Source: JANXVR01 sp034667405 (GTDB lineage: Bacteria > Actinomycetota > UBA4738 > HRBIN12). From it: a stretch of 37,891 nt of DNA. Location: assembly GCA_034667405.1 (NCBI GenBank), contig JAXDJX010000004.1:1-37891 (forward strand), written 5' to 3'. The number at the start of each line of letters is the position of its first letter. Within the stretch, counting starts at the first letter, position 1. The notes below the pieces were generated by a model. That model searched no databases. It saw only the letters and a program-made list of their open reading frames with translations, and was not told where the DNA came from. This document shows positions 10,690-17,161 of the stretch, in pieces. A program made the translations under genes and the position numbers.

Positions 10690-10695
10690 TATCCT
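10690..10695 (+). promoter_or_regulatory. candidate -10 box of tRNA-Tyr
   Basis: TATCCT on the plus strand, 13 nt before the first tRNA base, allowing a short 5' precursor. It mirrors the -10 of the divergent yajQ gene. No convincing -35 box is seen. Confidence 0.4.
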
Positions 10696-10708
10696 GCTAT
10701 CGCACTAC

Positions 10709-10790
10709 GGGAGGATGCCCGAGCGGCCAAAGGGAGCGTTCTGTAAAATCGCCGGCGTAGCCTACGAAGGTTCGAATCCTTCTCCTCCCA
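10709..10790 (+). tRNA. tRNA-Tyr (GTA)
   Basis: Acceptor stem GGGAGGA (10709-10715) pairs fully with TCCTCCC (10783-10789), then discriminator A. D-arm has GAGCGGCCAAAGGG, anticodon loop CTGTAAA with GTA at 10743-10745, a long (13 nt) class II variable arm, and T-arm GAAGG-TTCGAAT-CCTTC (10766-10782). CCA is not encoded. The anticodon stem GCGTT/ATCGC has one T-T mismatch (10739/10749), unusual but tolerable. A recombinase gene follows, so the 3' half is the likely attachment site. Confidence 0.95.
10766..10790 (+). other. putative left attachment core (tRNA-Tyr 3' end)
   Basis: The T-arm and acceptor 3' strand of tRNA-Tyr lie immediately before an integrase gene on the same strand, the usual place of attL for tRNA-targeting tyrosine recombinases. 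Scanning the rest of the window by eye found no second copy, so attR, if it exists, is outside or too diverged. Right after the tRNA is TAAAAT (10797-10802), a candidate -10 box for the recombinase. Confidence 0.4.
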
Positions 10791-11038
10791 CTTTGGTAAA
10801 ATATTGCCTCTGACCAGCAGTGATTCGTCTCGACGCGGGGTCGGCACCGTCCTGTCGAGGGGCGTCGACGGAGGCAATCGATGGCTTGGATCGAGGGGAC
10901 ACTAACTGGCGATGCCGTTCGCTGGCGCATCGCCGATTCCTGCCTGACGAACTCCACCATGGTCGCCCACGTAATTCCGCTCACGAGGCTGGCTCCGAGC
11001 ACGGAGGGCGGATCCGCGCGGAGAGTTTCGCAGCCCCG

Positions 11039-12085
11039 ATGAGGAGCGATGAGCGGTCGTCACAAGTGACAACTAGCCATCGTCAATCGGTGGATGCGAG
11101 CCGGGGGCAGGAGAGTTCGAGCGCAGTTCCCGAGGACGATTTCGTACTCACCAACTACCTGCGCAGGATCATCCGAACTGACTCCGAGATCACCCAATCC
11201 TCCCGCGAGACGTACTACCACAACATCCGCAACCACATCGATGGAACCGAGTTGGGAGCGACGGATATCCACGTCATCACGCCGGGGATGATCCGTGACT
11301 TCTGGACGCTGGGGCCGGCGGAGAAGGGGATCGGCGTCCGACGTAACGTGCTGATGGTGCTGTCGAAAGGCTTCACCAACGCCGTCCTCGACGGGGAACT
11401 TGCAGAGAACCCACTCAAGCGCGCGCGGATCAAAAGTCCTTCCAAGAACCGCCGCGAAGAAGTCATCCCTATGACCGTTGATCAGGTGGAAAGGGTCGCT
11501 GAATGTGCTCTGAGCAGGAACGTTGGCATCGCCATCCTCACCATGGCCTACGCTGGGCTTCGCGCGGGTGAGGTTTGCGGTCTGCGGATCCAAGACGTGA
11601 ACTTCACTCGTTGCACGCTCTCGATCCGGACACAGATCACCTACACACCCGGAAAAGGGAAGGCCTGGGCTCCTCTGAAGACGGACGCTTCCAGGCGCAC
11701 GGTGACGATCCCGCGCTCTCTGGCTGAGGAGCTCGAGAGCTTCGTCCGGTCCGAACCGCCGTCGGAAGACGGGCGCATCTTCCACGGCGCGAACGGGGAG
11801 ATGTGGGCTCACCAGATGGTGCATCACGGCGTCTTTCATGCGGCCAAGGTCGCGGAGATCGCCGGTGTATTCCCTCATCGATTCCGCCACACTGCGGTCT
11901 CTCTACTCATCGATGACGGCGCCTCCCCTAAGGCCATTCAGGCGTTCTGCGGCCACTCCAAGATCGGCGTTACCCTCGACACCTACGGGCATCTCTTCGA
12001 CTACGGGGGTGTCGCGCTGGCCGAGTCGATGGAGCGTCGTCGCGAGAGGCATCGCGCCGAGAAGGCCGCCCCTGTCCGGCAGTAG
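11039..12085 (+). CDS. site-specific tyrosine recombinase / phage-type integrase
   Basis: Integrase of the lambda/XerCD fold, 348 aa from the ATG at 11039. The N-terminal arm/core-binding region (DDFVLTNYLRRIIRTD... YYHNIRNHIDG) is followed by the catalytic domain with all active-site residues: Arg in AYAGLRAGEVCGL, Lys in LKTDASRRTV, HRFRH (His-x-x-Arg), GHSKIG (His) and the nucleophile Tyr in LDTYGHL. It is therefore probably active. The frame is open back to a GTG at 10820, 30 nt from the tRNA, but those 73 extra residues look low in coding character and no start shows a good Shine-Dalgarno site; the start is the least certain part. The position next to tRNA-Tyr marks the left end of an integrated element. 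Confidence 0.88.
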   Translation: MRSDERSSQVTTSHRQSVDASRGQESSSAVPEDDFVLTNYLRRIIRTDSEITQSSRETYYHNIRNHIDGTELGATDIHVITPGMIRDFWTLGPAEKGIGVRRNVLMVLSKGFTNAVLDGELAENPLKRARIKSPSKNRREEVIPMTVDQVERVAECALSRNVGIAILTMAYAGLRAGEVCGLRIQDVNFTRCTLSIRTQITYTPGKGKAWAPLKTDASRRTVTIPRSLAEELESFVRSEPPSEDGRIFHGANGEMWAHQMVHHGVFHAAKVAEIAGVFPHRFRHTAVSLLIDDGASPKAIQAFCGHSKIGVTLDTYGHLFDYGGVALAESMERRRERHRAEKAAPVRQ

Positions 12086-12214
12086 CCTCCTGAATGGAGC
12101 CGATCCGCGTCCAGTATCGCGCTCAACGCTGACGCGCTACCCTAGATCGCGGAAAGCCTCTGACCTGCAGGTTTAGCGCGGTTCAGTGCCATTTAGCTGC
12201 GTCGCGAGCGTGGC

Positions 12215-12239
12215 GCAACGCATTGCAACCTGTTGCAAC
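12215..12239. repeat. GCAAC triple repeat at 10-bp period
   Basis: GCAAC occurs at 12215, 12225 and 12235, exactly 10 bp apart, so all copies face the same side of the helix; the last two are TTGCAAC and the last forms the palindrome GTTGCAAC. Candidate binding array for an excisionase, integrase arm site or the HTH protein encoded downstream. Confidence 0.5.
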
Positions 12240-12426
12240 GATCCCGAAACATCCTAAGCAGGGACACGGTTCGGGCGTCGCAGATCGCACGAAACGTATA
12301 GGAGCGGTGGTGTAAGACGGGGACGAACTCGCTGTGGCCCGAGACTGGGAAAACCGGCCGAGTTCCCCACGATCTTTTTCGAAGTTCGTGATGTTCTTGC
12401 CAGTGGTGCTCGACGTAAGGGGTGAA

Positions 12427-12446
12427 GGCGAGGGATCCCCTTCGCC
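12427..12446 (+). promoter_or_regulatory. leader hairpin before the HTH gene
   Basis: GGCGAGGG and CCCTTCGCC-type arms form an 8-bp stem (one G-T pair) with loop ATCC. The stem ends 6 nt before the ribosome site TAAGGAG of the gene starting at 12464, so it could affect ribosome access. Confidence 0.45.
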
Positions 12447-12463
12447 ACCGGTAAGGAGTAGCG

Positions 12464-12874
12464 ATGAAGCGAGAACAACCACTGAGCCCGCAAAAGGCGC
12501 AGTTCGTCGATGCCTACATGGCGGTGGGTACCGTCCCGGATGCGTCCGACCTCGTGGGCATCGACCGAACGACCGGCTGGCGCTGGTTACAGCAGCCGGT
12601 TGTCGCCGAACAGATCCGTTTGCGGTTGGAAGGTCAAGCCCACCGTAGTCGCGCCGCGCTGAACGCCCGGCAGGACGCCGCTTGGAGCGTGGTTGATGTA
12701 CTTCTAACGAGCCCAGACGAGAAGGTGCGGCTTCGGCTCGTCACGTGGCTCATCGAGTTGAAACTCAGGCAGGTCGGTCCGACCCCTAAATCCATCGCCG
12801 AGGTTCAGATCGAGGCCCTGGAACGACAGGTGCAAGATGAGCTGGCCCAGCGCACCGGAACCCTGATCCCGTGA
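12464..12874 (+). CDS. HTH protein, terminase-small-subunit/phBC6A51-like
   Basis: 136 aa. The N-terminal half (LSPQKAQFVDAYMAVGTVPDASDLVGIDRTTGWRWLQQP, quoted here by its ends: LSPQK to WLQQP, residues 8-46) has the homeodomain-like helix-turn-helix pattern seen in phage terminase small subunits and related element proteins; the rest is alpha-helical (VRLRLVTWLIELKLRQ). It probably binds DNA. Excellent ribosome site AAGGAG 5 nt before the ATG. Its stop TGA shares a base with the next ATG, so the two genes form a coupled pair. No large terminase or capsid genes are nearby, so a packaging role is not supported. Confidence 0.6.
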   Translation: MKREQPLSPQKAQFVDAYMAVGTVPDASDLVGIDRTTGWRWLQQPVVAEQIRLRLEGQAHRSRAALNARQDAAWSVVDVLLTSPDEKVRLRLVTWLIELKLRQVGPTPKSIAEVQIEALERQVQDELAQRTGTLIP

Positions 12875-13710
12875 TGCCCGCCCATGGTGATTCCGCTGGG
12901 CGCAGTGAGTTTTATCTCGCATGGATACGTGCGCAGGCACTATCGGCTCACCTGCGGGGCTTGCCAGGTAACTGGGCCGATGTCGCACGCGTGGCGGCGA
13001 AGGTCGAATCGACTCTGCTGCCCGGCCCGGAGTGCGACGTTGTCGGCCACCGTCATGCCGTGGAGCTTCATTTCTGGAAGCTCGTCGCCCGCGGCGCCGT
13101 TCGGCCCGAACGTCTCCCCGAGCTAGCGGCGGCCATCCATCGTGCTCACCTTCTCCACGGCGGCGGGGGAGAAGCCCGCCTTCGACTGACCTGTCCAGGC
13201 TTAGACCATGCCGTGGATGACGAATTGGGACAGCCAGCCGACAAAGAACTCCGCCTTCTCGCGCTGCTGAGGTCGTTCATCGCGGCACCTTCAGCCCGCA
13301 AGTTGTCGGAAGCGGCTCGGCTCGCTATCCCGCCCGGCGGAGCTTGTTCGGACGGGTTCGTTCATGACTGCAAGCTAGAGGGCGTCCTCGAGGCTGTCTT
13401 CGTGGTGACCACAGCGCTTCTCGAGGTCATGCCGCCCCCTGTCTATCTCGCTATCACCGGGCGCGCTTTCGAGGCGATGCATGCGACCCTTATGCCGGGC
13501 CAACCTCTACAACGCGAGTTGGCGCAGATCCAGACCGGGCCCAAGAACTCCCTTTTGAGCTGCTCGCTGTTCGGCTATTTGGCGTGGGGTGCCATGGGAG
13601 AGATGGTGACAGAGGGGTCGGCCAACGAGGAATGGCTCATTTTGGGGTCTAACGAATGGGCGGAAGCTGCATTGCCCCGGACTTCGAGTGTGTCGGGGTC
13701 GGAGGTCTGA
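12874..13710 (+). CDS. hypothetical protein coupled to the HTH gene
   Basis: 278 aa from ATG 12874 (a GTG one codon earlier is possible). It overlaps the HTH gene stop by one base (TGATG), indicating translational coupling. I recognise no family. The sequence looks soluble and alpha-helical, with an His/Trp-rich patch near residue 65 (VGHRHAVELHFWKLV), a Gly-rich turn (HLLHGGGGEARLRL) and a hydrophobic stretch in LEGVLEAVFVVTTALLEVM. No signal peptide. Function may be linked to its coupled DNA-binding partner (inference). Confidence 0.6.
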   Translation: MPAHGDSAGRSEFYLAWIRAQALSAHLRGLPGNWADVARVAAKVESTLLPGPECDVVGHRHAVELHFWKLVARGAVRPERLPELAAAIHRAHLLHGGGGEARLRLTCPGLDHAVDDELGQPADKELRLLALLRSFIAAPSARKLSEAARLAIPPGGACSDGFVHDCKLEGVLEAVFVVTTALLEVMPPPVYLAITGRAFEAMHATLMPGQPLQRELAQIQTGPKNSLLSCSLFGYLAWGAMGEMVTEGSANEEWLILGSNEWAEAALPRTSSVSGSEV

Positions 13711-14080
13711 CAGGTGAGATGGCCTTCACCACGGCGTCGGGCGCCTTCGCGGAAGTGCGTTACAAACTACTCCTCCTGGGCGGTTCCAGCGAAATGCGAC
13801 GGTGAGGTGGAGTCTCCCGGCGGAGGAACAGCCACCCGGGGGCCTACTAGCCTTAGCTGAGTGCGACCGACGGTCGGGTTCTGCCTTCGCCGAGGCGGCA
13901 CCATCCAGCCCGCCTTGAAAGATCGCTTACGCACGTCGAGCTTCGCCGACCACGGTTGGTCAAGGTGCTTGACCGATTCACCGATCTCTTCGAGCGTAGG
14001 TCCAAGCTGAGGCGGTGTAGGATTCTTCTGCTGCGCGAAGCGTGCAGCGCGTCGGTCGTCGACCGGCGAAGACTAAACGT
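13711..14080. other. intergenic region with a possible 49-codon ORF
   Basis: Mostly non-coding. One weak candidate is a plus-strand reading from GTG 13861 to TGA 14010 (49 aa, ends QPALKDRLRTSSF...VGPS), which has TAGCCT 7 nt upstream like the leaderless genes elsewhere in the window. No family recognised and coding evidence is slight. Confidence 0.3.
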
Positions 14081-14101
14081 CCTGTCCGAATGAAGGGCAG
14101 G
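14081..14101 (+). promoter_or_regulatory. leader hairpin before the 96-aa gene
   Basis: CCTGTCC and GGGCAGG pair (7 bp, one G-T) around GAATGAA. The stem ends 9 nt before the ribosome site AAAGGAG of the gene at 14121. Confidence 0.4.
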
Positions 14102-14120
14102 CATGACAGAAAGGAGTGAC

Positions 14121-14411
14121 ATGAACGGTTACGACTTCTCCTACAAGGAGGGATGGGCCGTGGTCGATGCGCCTAGCTTCAAGATCACGGTCCTAGAGAA
14201 CCGGGTGCTTGTGGTTGGCTCGGGGTACGAGATCGAACGAGAGGCTCCGTGGCGCTCGCTAAACGCTTGGGACGTGCATCGTTCCGAGCTGAAAGGCGCT
14301 ACGGAGAATGACGTCAGGAGCTTGCTCAGCAAGATCGTTCCACCACAAGCCATTGACGCCACGACGGTCGCTCTCTTCCAAGCCAGGCCGATAGCGCCGA
14401 ACGCCGAATAG
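14121..14411 (+). CDS. small hypothetical protein, 96 aa
   Basis: Unrecognised soluble protein (MNGYDFSYKEGW at the start, AIDATTVALFQARPIAPNAE at the end) with a beta-rich first half (FKITVLENRVLVVGSGYEI). The start ATG 14121 is chosen over ATG 14103 because AAAGGAG lies 5 nt before it. A 7-bp hairpin precedes the ribosome site. It stands alone between long non-coding stretches in the accessory region. Confidence 0.6.
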   Translation: MNGYDFSYKEGWAVVDAPSFKITVLENRVLVVGSGYEIEREAPWRSLNAWDVHRSELKGATENDVRSLLSKIVPPQAIDATTVALFQARPIAPNAE

Positions 14412-15124
14412 GTAGCCTGATATCACCGCGGCGTGACGCAGATTTCACGCGCTCGGCGTGAACAGCTGCCCACACCCGCCGAAACGATCGTCCGATCATC
14501 GGGGCAAGAGCCGCCACAGAGCAGTTCCAGCTCAGACACTTGACGTGGGTGGAGATGAGCACGAGGACTGACAAGGTCGGAGGCCAGCACCGCAGAGATC
14601 GGAGCGACCAGCGAGGGTAGAGGTTCCATCCTGCTCATGAGCGGCAACTAAGGACGACGGCTGACGCTGTCGCGGGATAGGGACAAGACGTCCGCAAGGA
14701 TGAACTCGTCGACCGACACCGGGCTATGGTGGTGAACCTTGCTGGACCTAGCGTGAAGGCCCTCACACCGAGGACGACCCGTTTGATCGACCCCCAACCG
14801 AACCCCGTCGGCGAAGGGCTCCAAGATTGCCTTCTCGAGCAGCCTGGGGAGCCCGATGTGGCCGAGTAACTATATCGCGTCGTCCTCAACACGACGCTCG
14901 ACCCCTCGCCCACCAACCAAACCAAGCTCGCCGCTAAAGGCACTGCTCCGGCGTGGTCAACTCCGGCGGCTCCACGCCGTGCGTGGTCAGGGACCCATCG
15001 CGTCCATCTGCAGAGAACAACAACGGCCTCACCGAGGGCCAGGTCGTAATCGCTTCGTCGACTTGTCCCGGGCGTAATTTCGGGCCGGTGGAAGGCCACG
15101 TCTGCGCCCGACGGGGGAACAACC
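14412..15124. other. long gap with possible gene remnants
   Basis: 713 bases without a sound gene. A plus-strand frame from ATG 14726 to TAA 14869 (47 aa, NLAGPSVKALTPRTTRLIDP...) has mostly G/C third positions but no ribosome site. Immediately after, another plus frame reads LYRVVLNTTLDPSPTNQTKL, resembling the first strand of TnpB-type transposase proteins, but it soon loses the match. The stretch is best described as decayed DNA. Confidence 0.35.
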
Positions 15125-15580
15125 CTACGAACCCGCCACGCCCACCGAGATCGCCTGGCATGCGGTTCCCTCCAGTAGCGTCTGCTGCACATCTCGGAAG
15201 AAGGCGATCACACCGCGGTCGTTGCATCCAACGTGCTCCAACACGACGGCGTCATCCGCGACACTCACCCCTTCAGGCACGGTTGGCACCGCCCTCCGCC
15301 TGAGCGAGCCTTTCCCCGGTGGGAGATCGAGGCCCGCCCGGCGGAGGTCCATCGTCAGACGCTTGGCAACGGTTGGGGACCTGCCGGAGAACGGAGCGAA
15401 GATGAGTCTGCCCCGCCCGGGCGAGCGGAAGCCGATGTGGTTCCCGCCCATTTGCCAGACGTCCCACCCTTGGCGTACCGCGAGCTTCGCCAGTTTGCGG
15501 ATCTCGTCGCGCGCCGGCCCTTTCAGCCCGGCGCACAGCGTCCGGTTCGAGACTGGCCTACGCTTCGCCATCCTCCTCAC
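15125..15580 (-). CDS. HicA-like (YcfA/dsRBD fold) protein
   Basis: 151 aa. Residues about 22-85 match the HicA mRNA-interferase fold: a helix (ARDEIRKLAKLAVRQGW), then GGNHIGFRSP with the catalytic-type His48, GRLIFAPFSG and a final helix VAKRLTMDLRRAGLDL. HicA toxins cleave mRNA. The last 60 residues are an extension I do not recognise. No HicB gene is present; instead the frame overlaps the end of an acidic 103-aa gene by 23 nt, so it is translated by coupling (start GTG 15580; ATG 15571 has its AGGAGG too close). Toxin activity is inference; the fold call is moderately sure. Confidence 0.6.
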   Translation of the reverse strand: MRRMAKRRPVSNRTLCAGLKGPARDEIRKLAKLAVRQGWDVWQMGGNHIGFRSPGRGRLIFAPFSGRSPTVAKRLTMDLRRAGLDLPPGKGSLRRRAVPTVPEGVSVADDAVVLEHVGCNDRGVIAFFRDVQQTLLEGTACQAISVGVAGS

Positions 15581-15869
15581 CCGCCTGTCCCGACCACGGT
15601 GGGAGGCGGCGGAAAGAGAGCGCGACAGTTCCCGCGGTGAGCATCGCGATGGTGACGTCCTCGGACAAGGACGCGCCTTCCTCGTCGAAGCTCAACAGGC
15701 CCGGCATCTCCTCGCCGTCTGCCGATTCTCGGTCGAACAGGATCGCCGCTGCGGTGATGCGCATCGGCGTTTGCCCTCCCAGAGCCAAGGCTTCTATGAG
15801 CCCTTCGAAGATGGCCCGCTTCTGGGCGGCCATCTGTGCTTGCTCGTACGTTCTCATCTCGTTGGTCAT
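15558..15869 (-). CDS. acidic hypothetical protein upstream of the HicA-like gene
   Basis: 103 aa from ATG 15869, chosen because AGGAAAGAGGAA lies 5 nt before it; the longer open frame has no ribosome site. The N-terminal third is helical (MRTYEQAQMAAQKRAIFEGL), the middle hydrophobic (MRITAAAILFD), the end very acidic (QAGEEDGEA). No family recognised and not HicB-like. Its order and 23-nt overlap with the HicA-like gene are those of an antitoxin, which is the natural guess, but nothing in the sequence proves it. Preceded on the same strand by a small possible zinc-knuckle gene 46 nt away. Confidence 0.6.
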   Translation of the reverse strand: MTNEMRTYEQAQMAAQKRAIFEGLIEALALGGQTPMRITAAAILFDRESADGEEMPGLLSFDEEGASLSEDVTIAMLTAGTVALSFRRLPPWSGQAGEEDGEA

Positions 15870-15915
15870 CTGGTTCCTCTTTCCTGGGCTTCCGCCCTTC
15901 GTGGTTTGGAACCGC

Positions 15916-16101
15916 TCATCGGTCACCCGAAGGCCGGCGTTGCGCAGAGCTGATCCACCGGTGGATCTCTGCGTCCGCCGGTGTGCGTGGCGGTGCTCGC
16001 CGGGTGTCGTGTTGCTCCATGCAGCGGGAGCATTCCATCCGCGCCAACGACGACGCCGGTACGAGTCCATGTGTCCTGCACCTCATGACTACGATCGCCA
16101 T
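15916..16101 (-). CDS. small possible zinc-binding protein, 61 aa
   Basis: Starts at ATG 16101 with a near-perfect ribosome site AAAGGAGGTGA 4 nt upstream. The N-terminal half has Cys/His pairs C8-x2-H11 and C24-x2-C27 plus H31, spaced as in a small zinc ribbon or knuckle; the C-terminal half is basic and Pro/Arg-rich. First full gene of the three-gene minus-strand operon that ends with the HicA-like gene. Role unknown; nucleic-acid binding or regulation of the operon is a guess. Confidence 0.55.
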   Translation of the reverse strand: MAIVVMRCRTHGLVPASSLARMECSRCMEQHDTRRAPPRTPADAEIHRWISSAQRRPSGDR

Positions 16102-16105
16102 GTCT

Positions 16106-16138
16106 TCACCTCCTTTGGGCAAGTTTTTGGGCCAACAT
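16106..16138 (-). CDS. 10-codon leader ORF (uORF)
   Basis: ATG 16138 with TTGGAGGGA 5 nt upstream encodes MLAQKLAQRR and stops at TGA 16108-16106. That stop lies inside AAAGGAGGTGA, the ribosome site of the next gene, so a ribosome finishing the uORF covers that site. It may work as a translational coupler or attenuator. Too short to judge by composition. Confidence 0.35.
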   Translation of the reverse strand: MLAQKLAQRR

Positions 16139-16157
16139 GAGTCCCTCCAACGTCGGA

Positions 16158-16183
16158 CGGCGGCCCCTCCGTGGGAGCCGCCG
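16158..16183 (-). promoter_or_regulatory. 10-bp leader hairpin of the HicA-like operon
   Basis: CGGCGGCTCC and GGGGCCGCCG (minus strand) pair over 10 bp with one T-G and a 6-nt loop. It lies between the candidate promoter and the uORF and has no T-run after it, so it is more likely a regulatory or stabilising structure than a terminator. Confidence 0.5.
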
Positions 16184-16222
16184 CTTGTCGAGACGAGTGA
16201 TCCTCGCCCCCGATGCGCCTGG

Positions 16223-16250
16223 AGTGTATCAGATGGTGGCCCGCGACAAC
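16223..16250 (-). promoter_or_regulatory. candidate promoter of the HicA-like operon
   Basis: Minus-strand GTTGTC (16245-16250) and TACACT (16223-16228) with a 16-nt spacer. The predicted leader of about 115 nt would include the hairpin and uORF. Palindromes CAATCGATTG (16287-16296) and ATTTGCCCAAAT (16268-16279) lie just upstream and could be operators. Confidence 0.35.
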
Positions 16251-16313
16251 CCTTGCACTGGAAGGGATTTGCCCAAATGATTACGCAATCGATTGTTGAC
16301 GACCATCACGGCC

Positions 16314-16348
16314 AAGGGACCTGACAGCGAACAAGGAGAGAGTCCCTT
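16314..16348 (-). terminator. hairpin after the 62-aa reading frame
   Basis: AAGGGAC (16314-16320) and GTCCCTT (16342-16348) are perfect inverted 7-mers with a 21-nt loop. The hairpin abuts the stop codon of the weak minus-strand ORF ending at 16349. No clear T-run. Confidence 0.3.
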
Positions 16349-16537
16349 CTAACGACGAAGGCGGGCCGTGGCGGACGTCGCGGCGCAGGATTCGCAGGGA
16401 GTCAGTGATCGGTAACCAGCGGCGAAGAGCGCATCACGATGAGGGTTCGCATCCGTCGCCGCGCGCACGAGACCGGTGGCCGCTGTGTAGTGGTAGAGAG
16501 CAAGGCGGGTGAGCGCGTCAGGCCGGAGTCGGTGCAC
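16349..16537 (-). CDS. possible small protein, 62 aa
   Basis: Low-confidence ORF from GTG 16537. Composition is protein-like (LRPDALTRLALYHYTAATGL, GYRSLTPCESCAATSATA with a CxxC pair) and third positions are fairly GC-rich. No ribosome site is visible. The start is preceded by the palindrome CGATATCG. A hairpin follows the stop. The same frame is open further upstream to 16705, but that part looks non-coding. Confidence 0.3.
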   Translation of the reverse strand: MHRLRPDALTRLALYHYTAATGLVRAATDANPHRDALFAAGYRSLTPCESCAATSATARLRR

Positions 16538-17161
16538 CGCTATCGATATCGAGGGTGAAGAACCGACCGTGGCGGATGTTCTCGGTCTCGACGTGGCGGA
16601 CCCGGGCCTCAAGTCATAATCACTTACGCTCGCCAAGATCACTGCGGACTCGCCGATCAGACGCTTCCGAGGGTGCCGCTCTACATGGCGGAAACGACAC
16701 ATCACATGATCAAGGGAACAGCGTTTTGGTGAGTGGCCTCACTCGATCGCCGGCTGGGTTCCTCGCACATTGAGGCCTTCGACCTCGGGGGCTTCCACGT
16801 CACGTCTTCCCTCAACGATCTTAGTGCCTTCGATTCGTACTCGCTCTTGACCCGAGCTAACGGCCGCTTCCTCTTTTCTACACCCGGGGACATCCGTGGC
16901 CACGGTCGGACCTGGACCTGCAGTTGGACTCACCGCGTATCGAACGGCAGGGTCGAGTGTCCCCATAGATGCGCGGGATATCACCGGGAGCCCCACGGTT
17001 GGACTATCTCTCCCCAGGCGCGGCGAGGTAGCCCGAGTGTCTCCGGATACGAGACGCTGAGGAGTTTCGGTGCGGACATCCGTGCCATGCGCGGAGCGCG
17101 AACCCGAACTGATCCCTCGCCTACCTGAAGACTCCACGGACCTTGTATCCGAGGCGGAAGC
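16538..17161. other. long gap holding one copy of a 28-bp repeat
   Basis: Several overlapping readings exist here but none has a ribosome site, promoter-coupled start or recognisable domain. Contains repeat copy 1 (16926-16953) and a short GTGAG-TGGC-CTCAC hairpin near 16728-16741. Confidence 0.4.
16926..16953 (+). repeat. 28-bp direct repeat, copy 1
   Basis: GGACTCACCGCG followed by TA and TCGAACGGCAGGGT. It matches copy 2 at 23687-23714 at 26 of 28 positions, same orientation. Read on the minus strand both copies encode TLPFD(T/A)R then stop, so they may be the 3' ends of related genes, or element ends. Confidence 0.65.

Larger units (their letters stand above)
12086..12463. other. intergenic control region after the integrase
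   Basis: No convincing gene in 378 bases. It holds a three-fold phased GCAAC array (12215-12239) and, at its right edge, a hairpin just before the ribosome site of the next gene. A GTG-started 10-codon reading (about 12423-12455) ends in TAA next to that ribosome site but has no clear ribosome site of its own. Confidence 0.5.

Noticed and set aside
10820..11038. 73-residue N-terminal extension of the integrase from GTG 10820
   Set aside because: Open frame only; composition is unlike the rest and no ribosome site is present, although TAAAAT upstream keeps it possible.
14635..15192. 185-aa minus-strand reading
   Set aside because: Arg/Ser-rich with no domain, start signal or GC3 pattern typical of genes here.
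16733..17128. 131-aa plus-strand reading and its antisense counterpart of 132 aa
   Set aside because: Both lack ribosome site and TANNNT box, and neither shows a domain; the repeat copy interrupts any sensible protein pattern.
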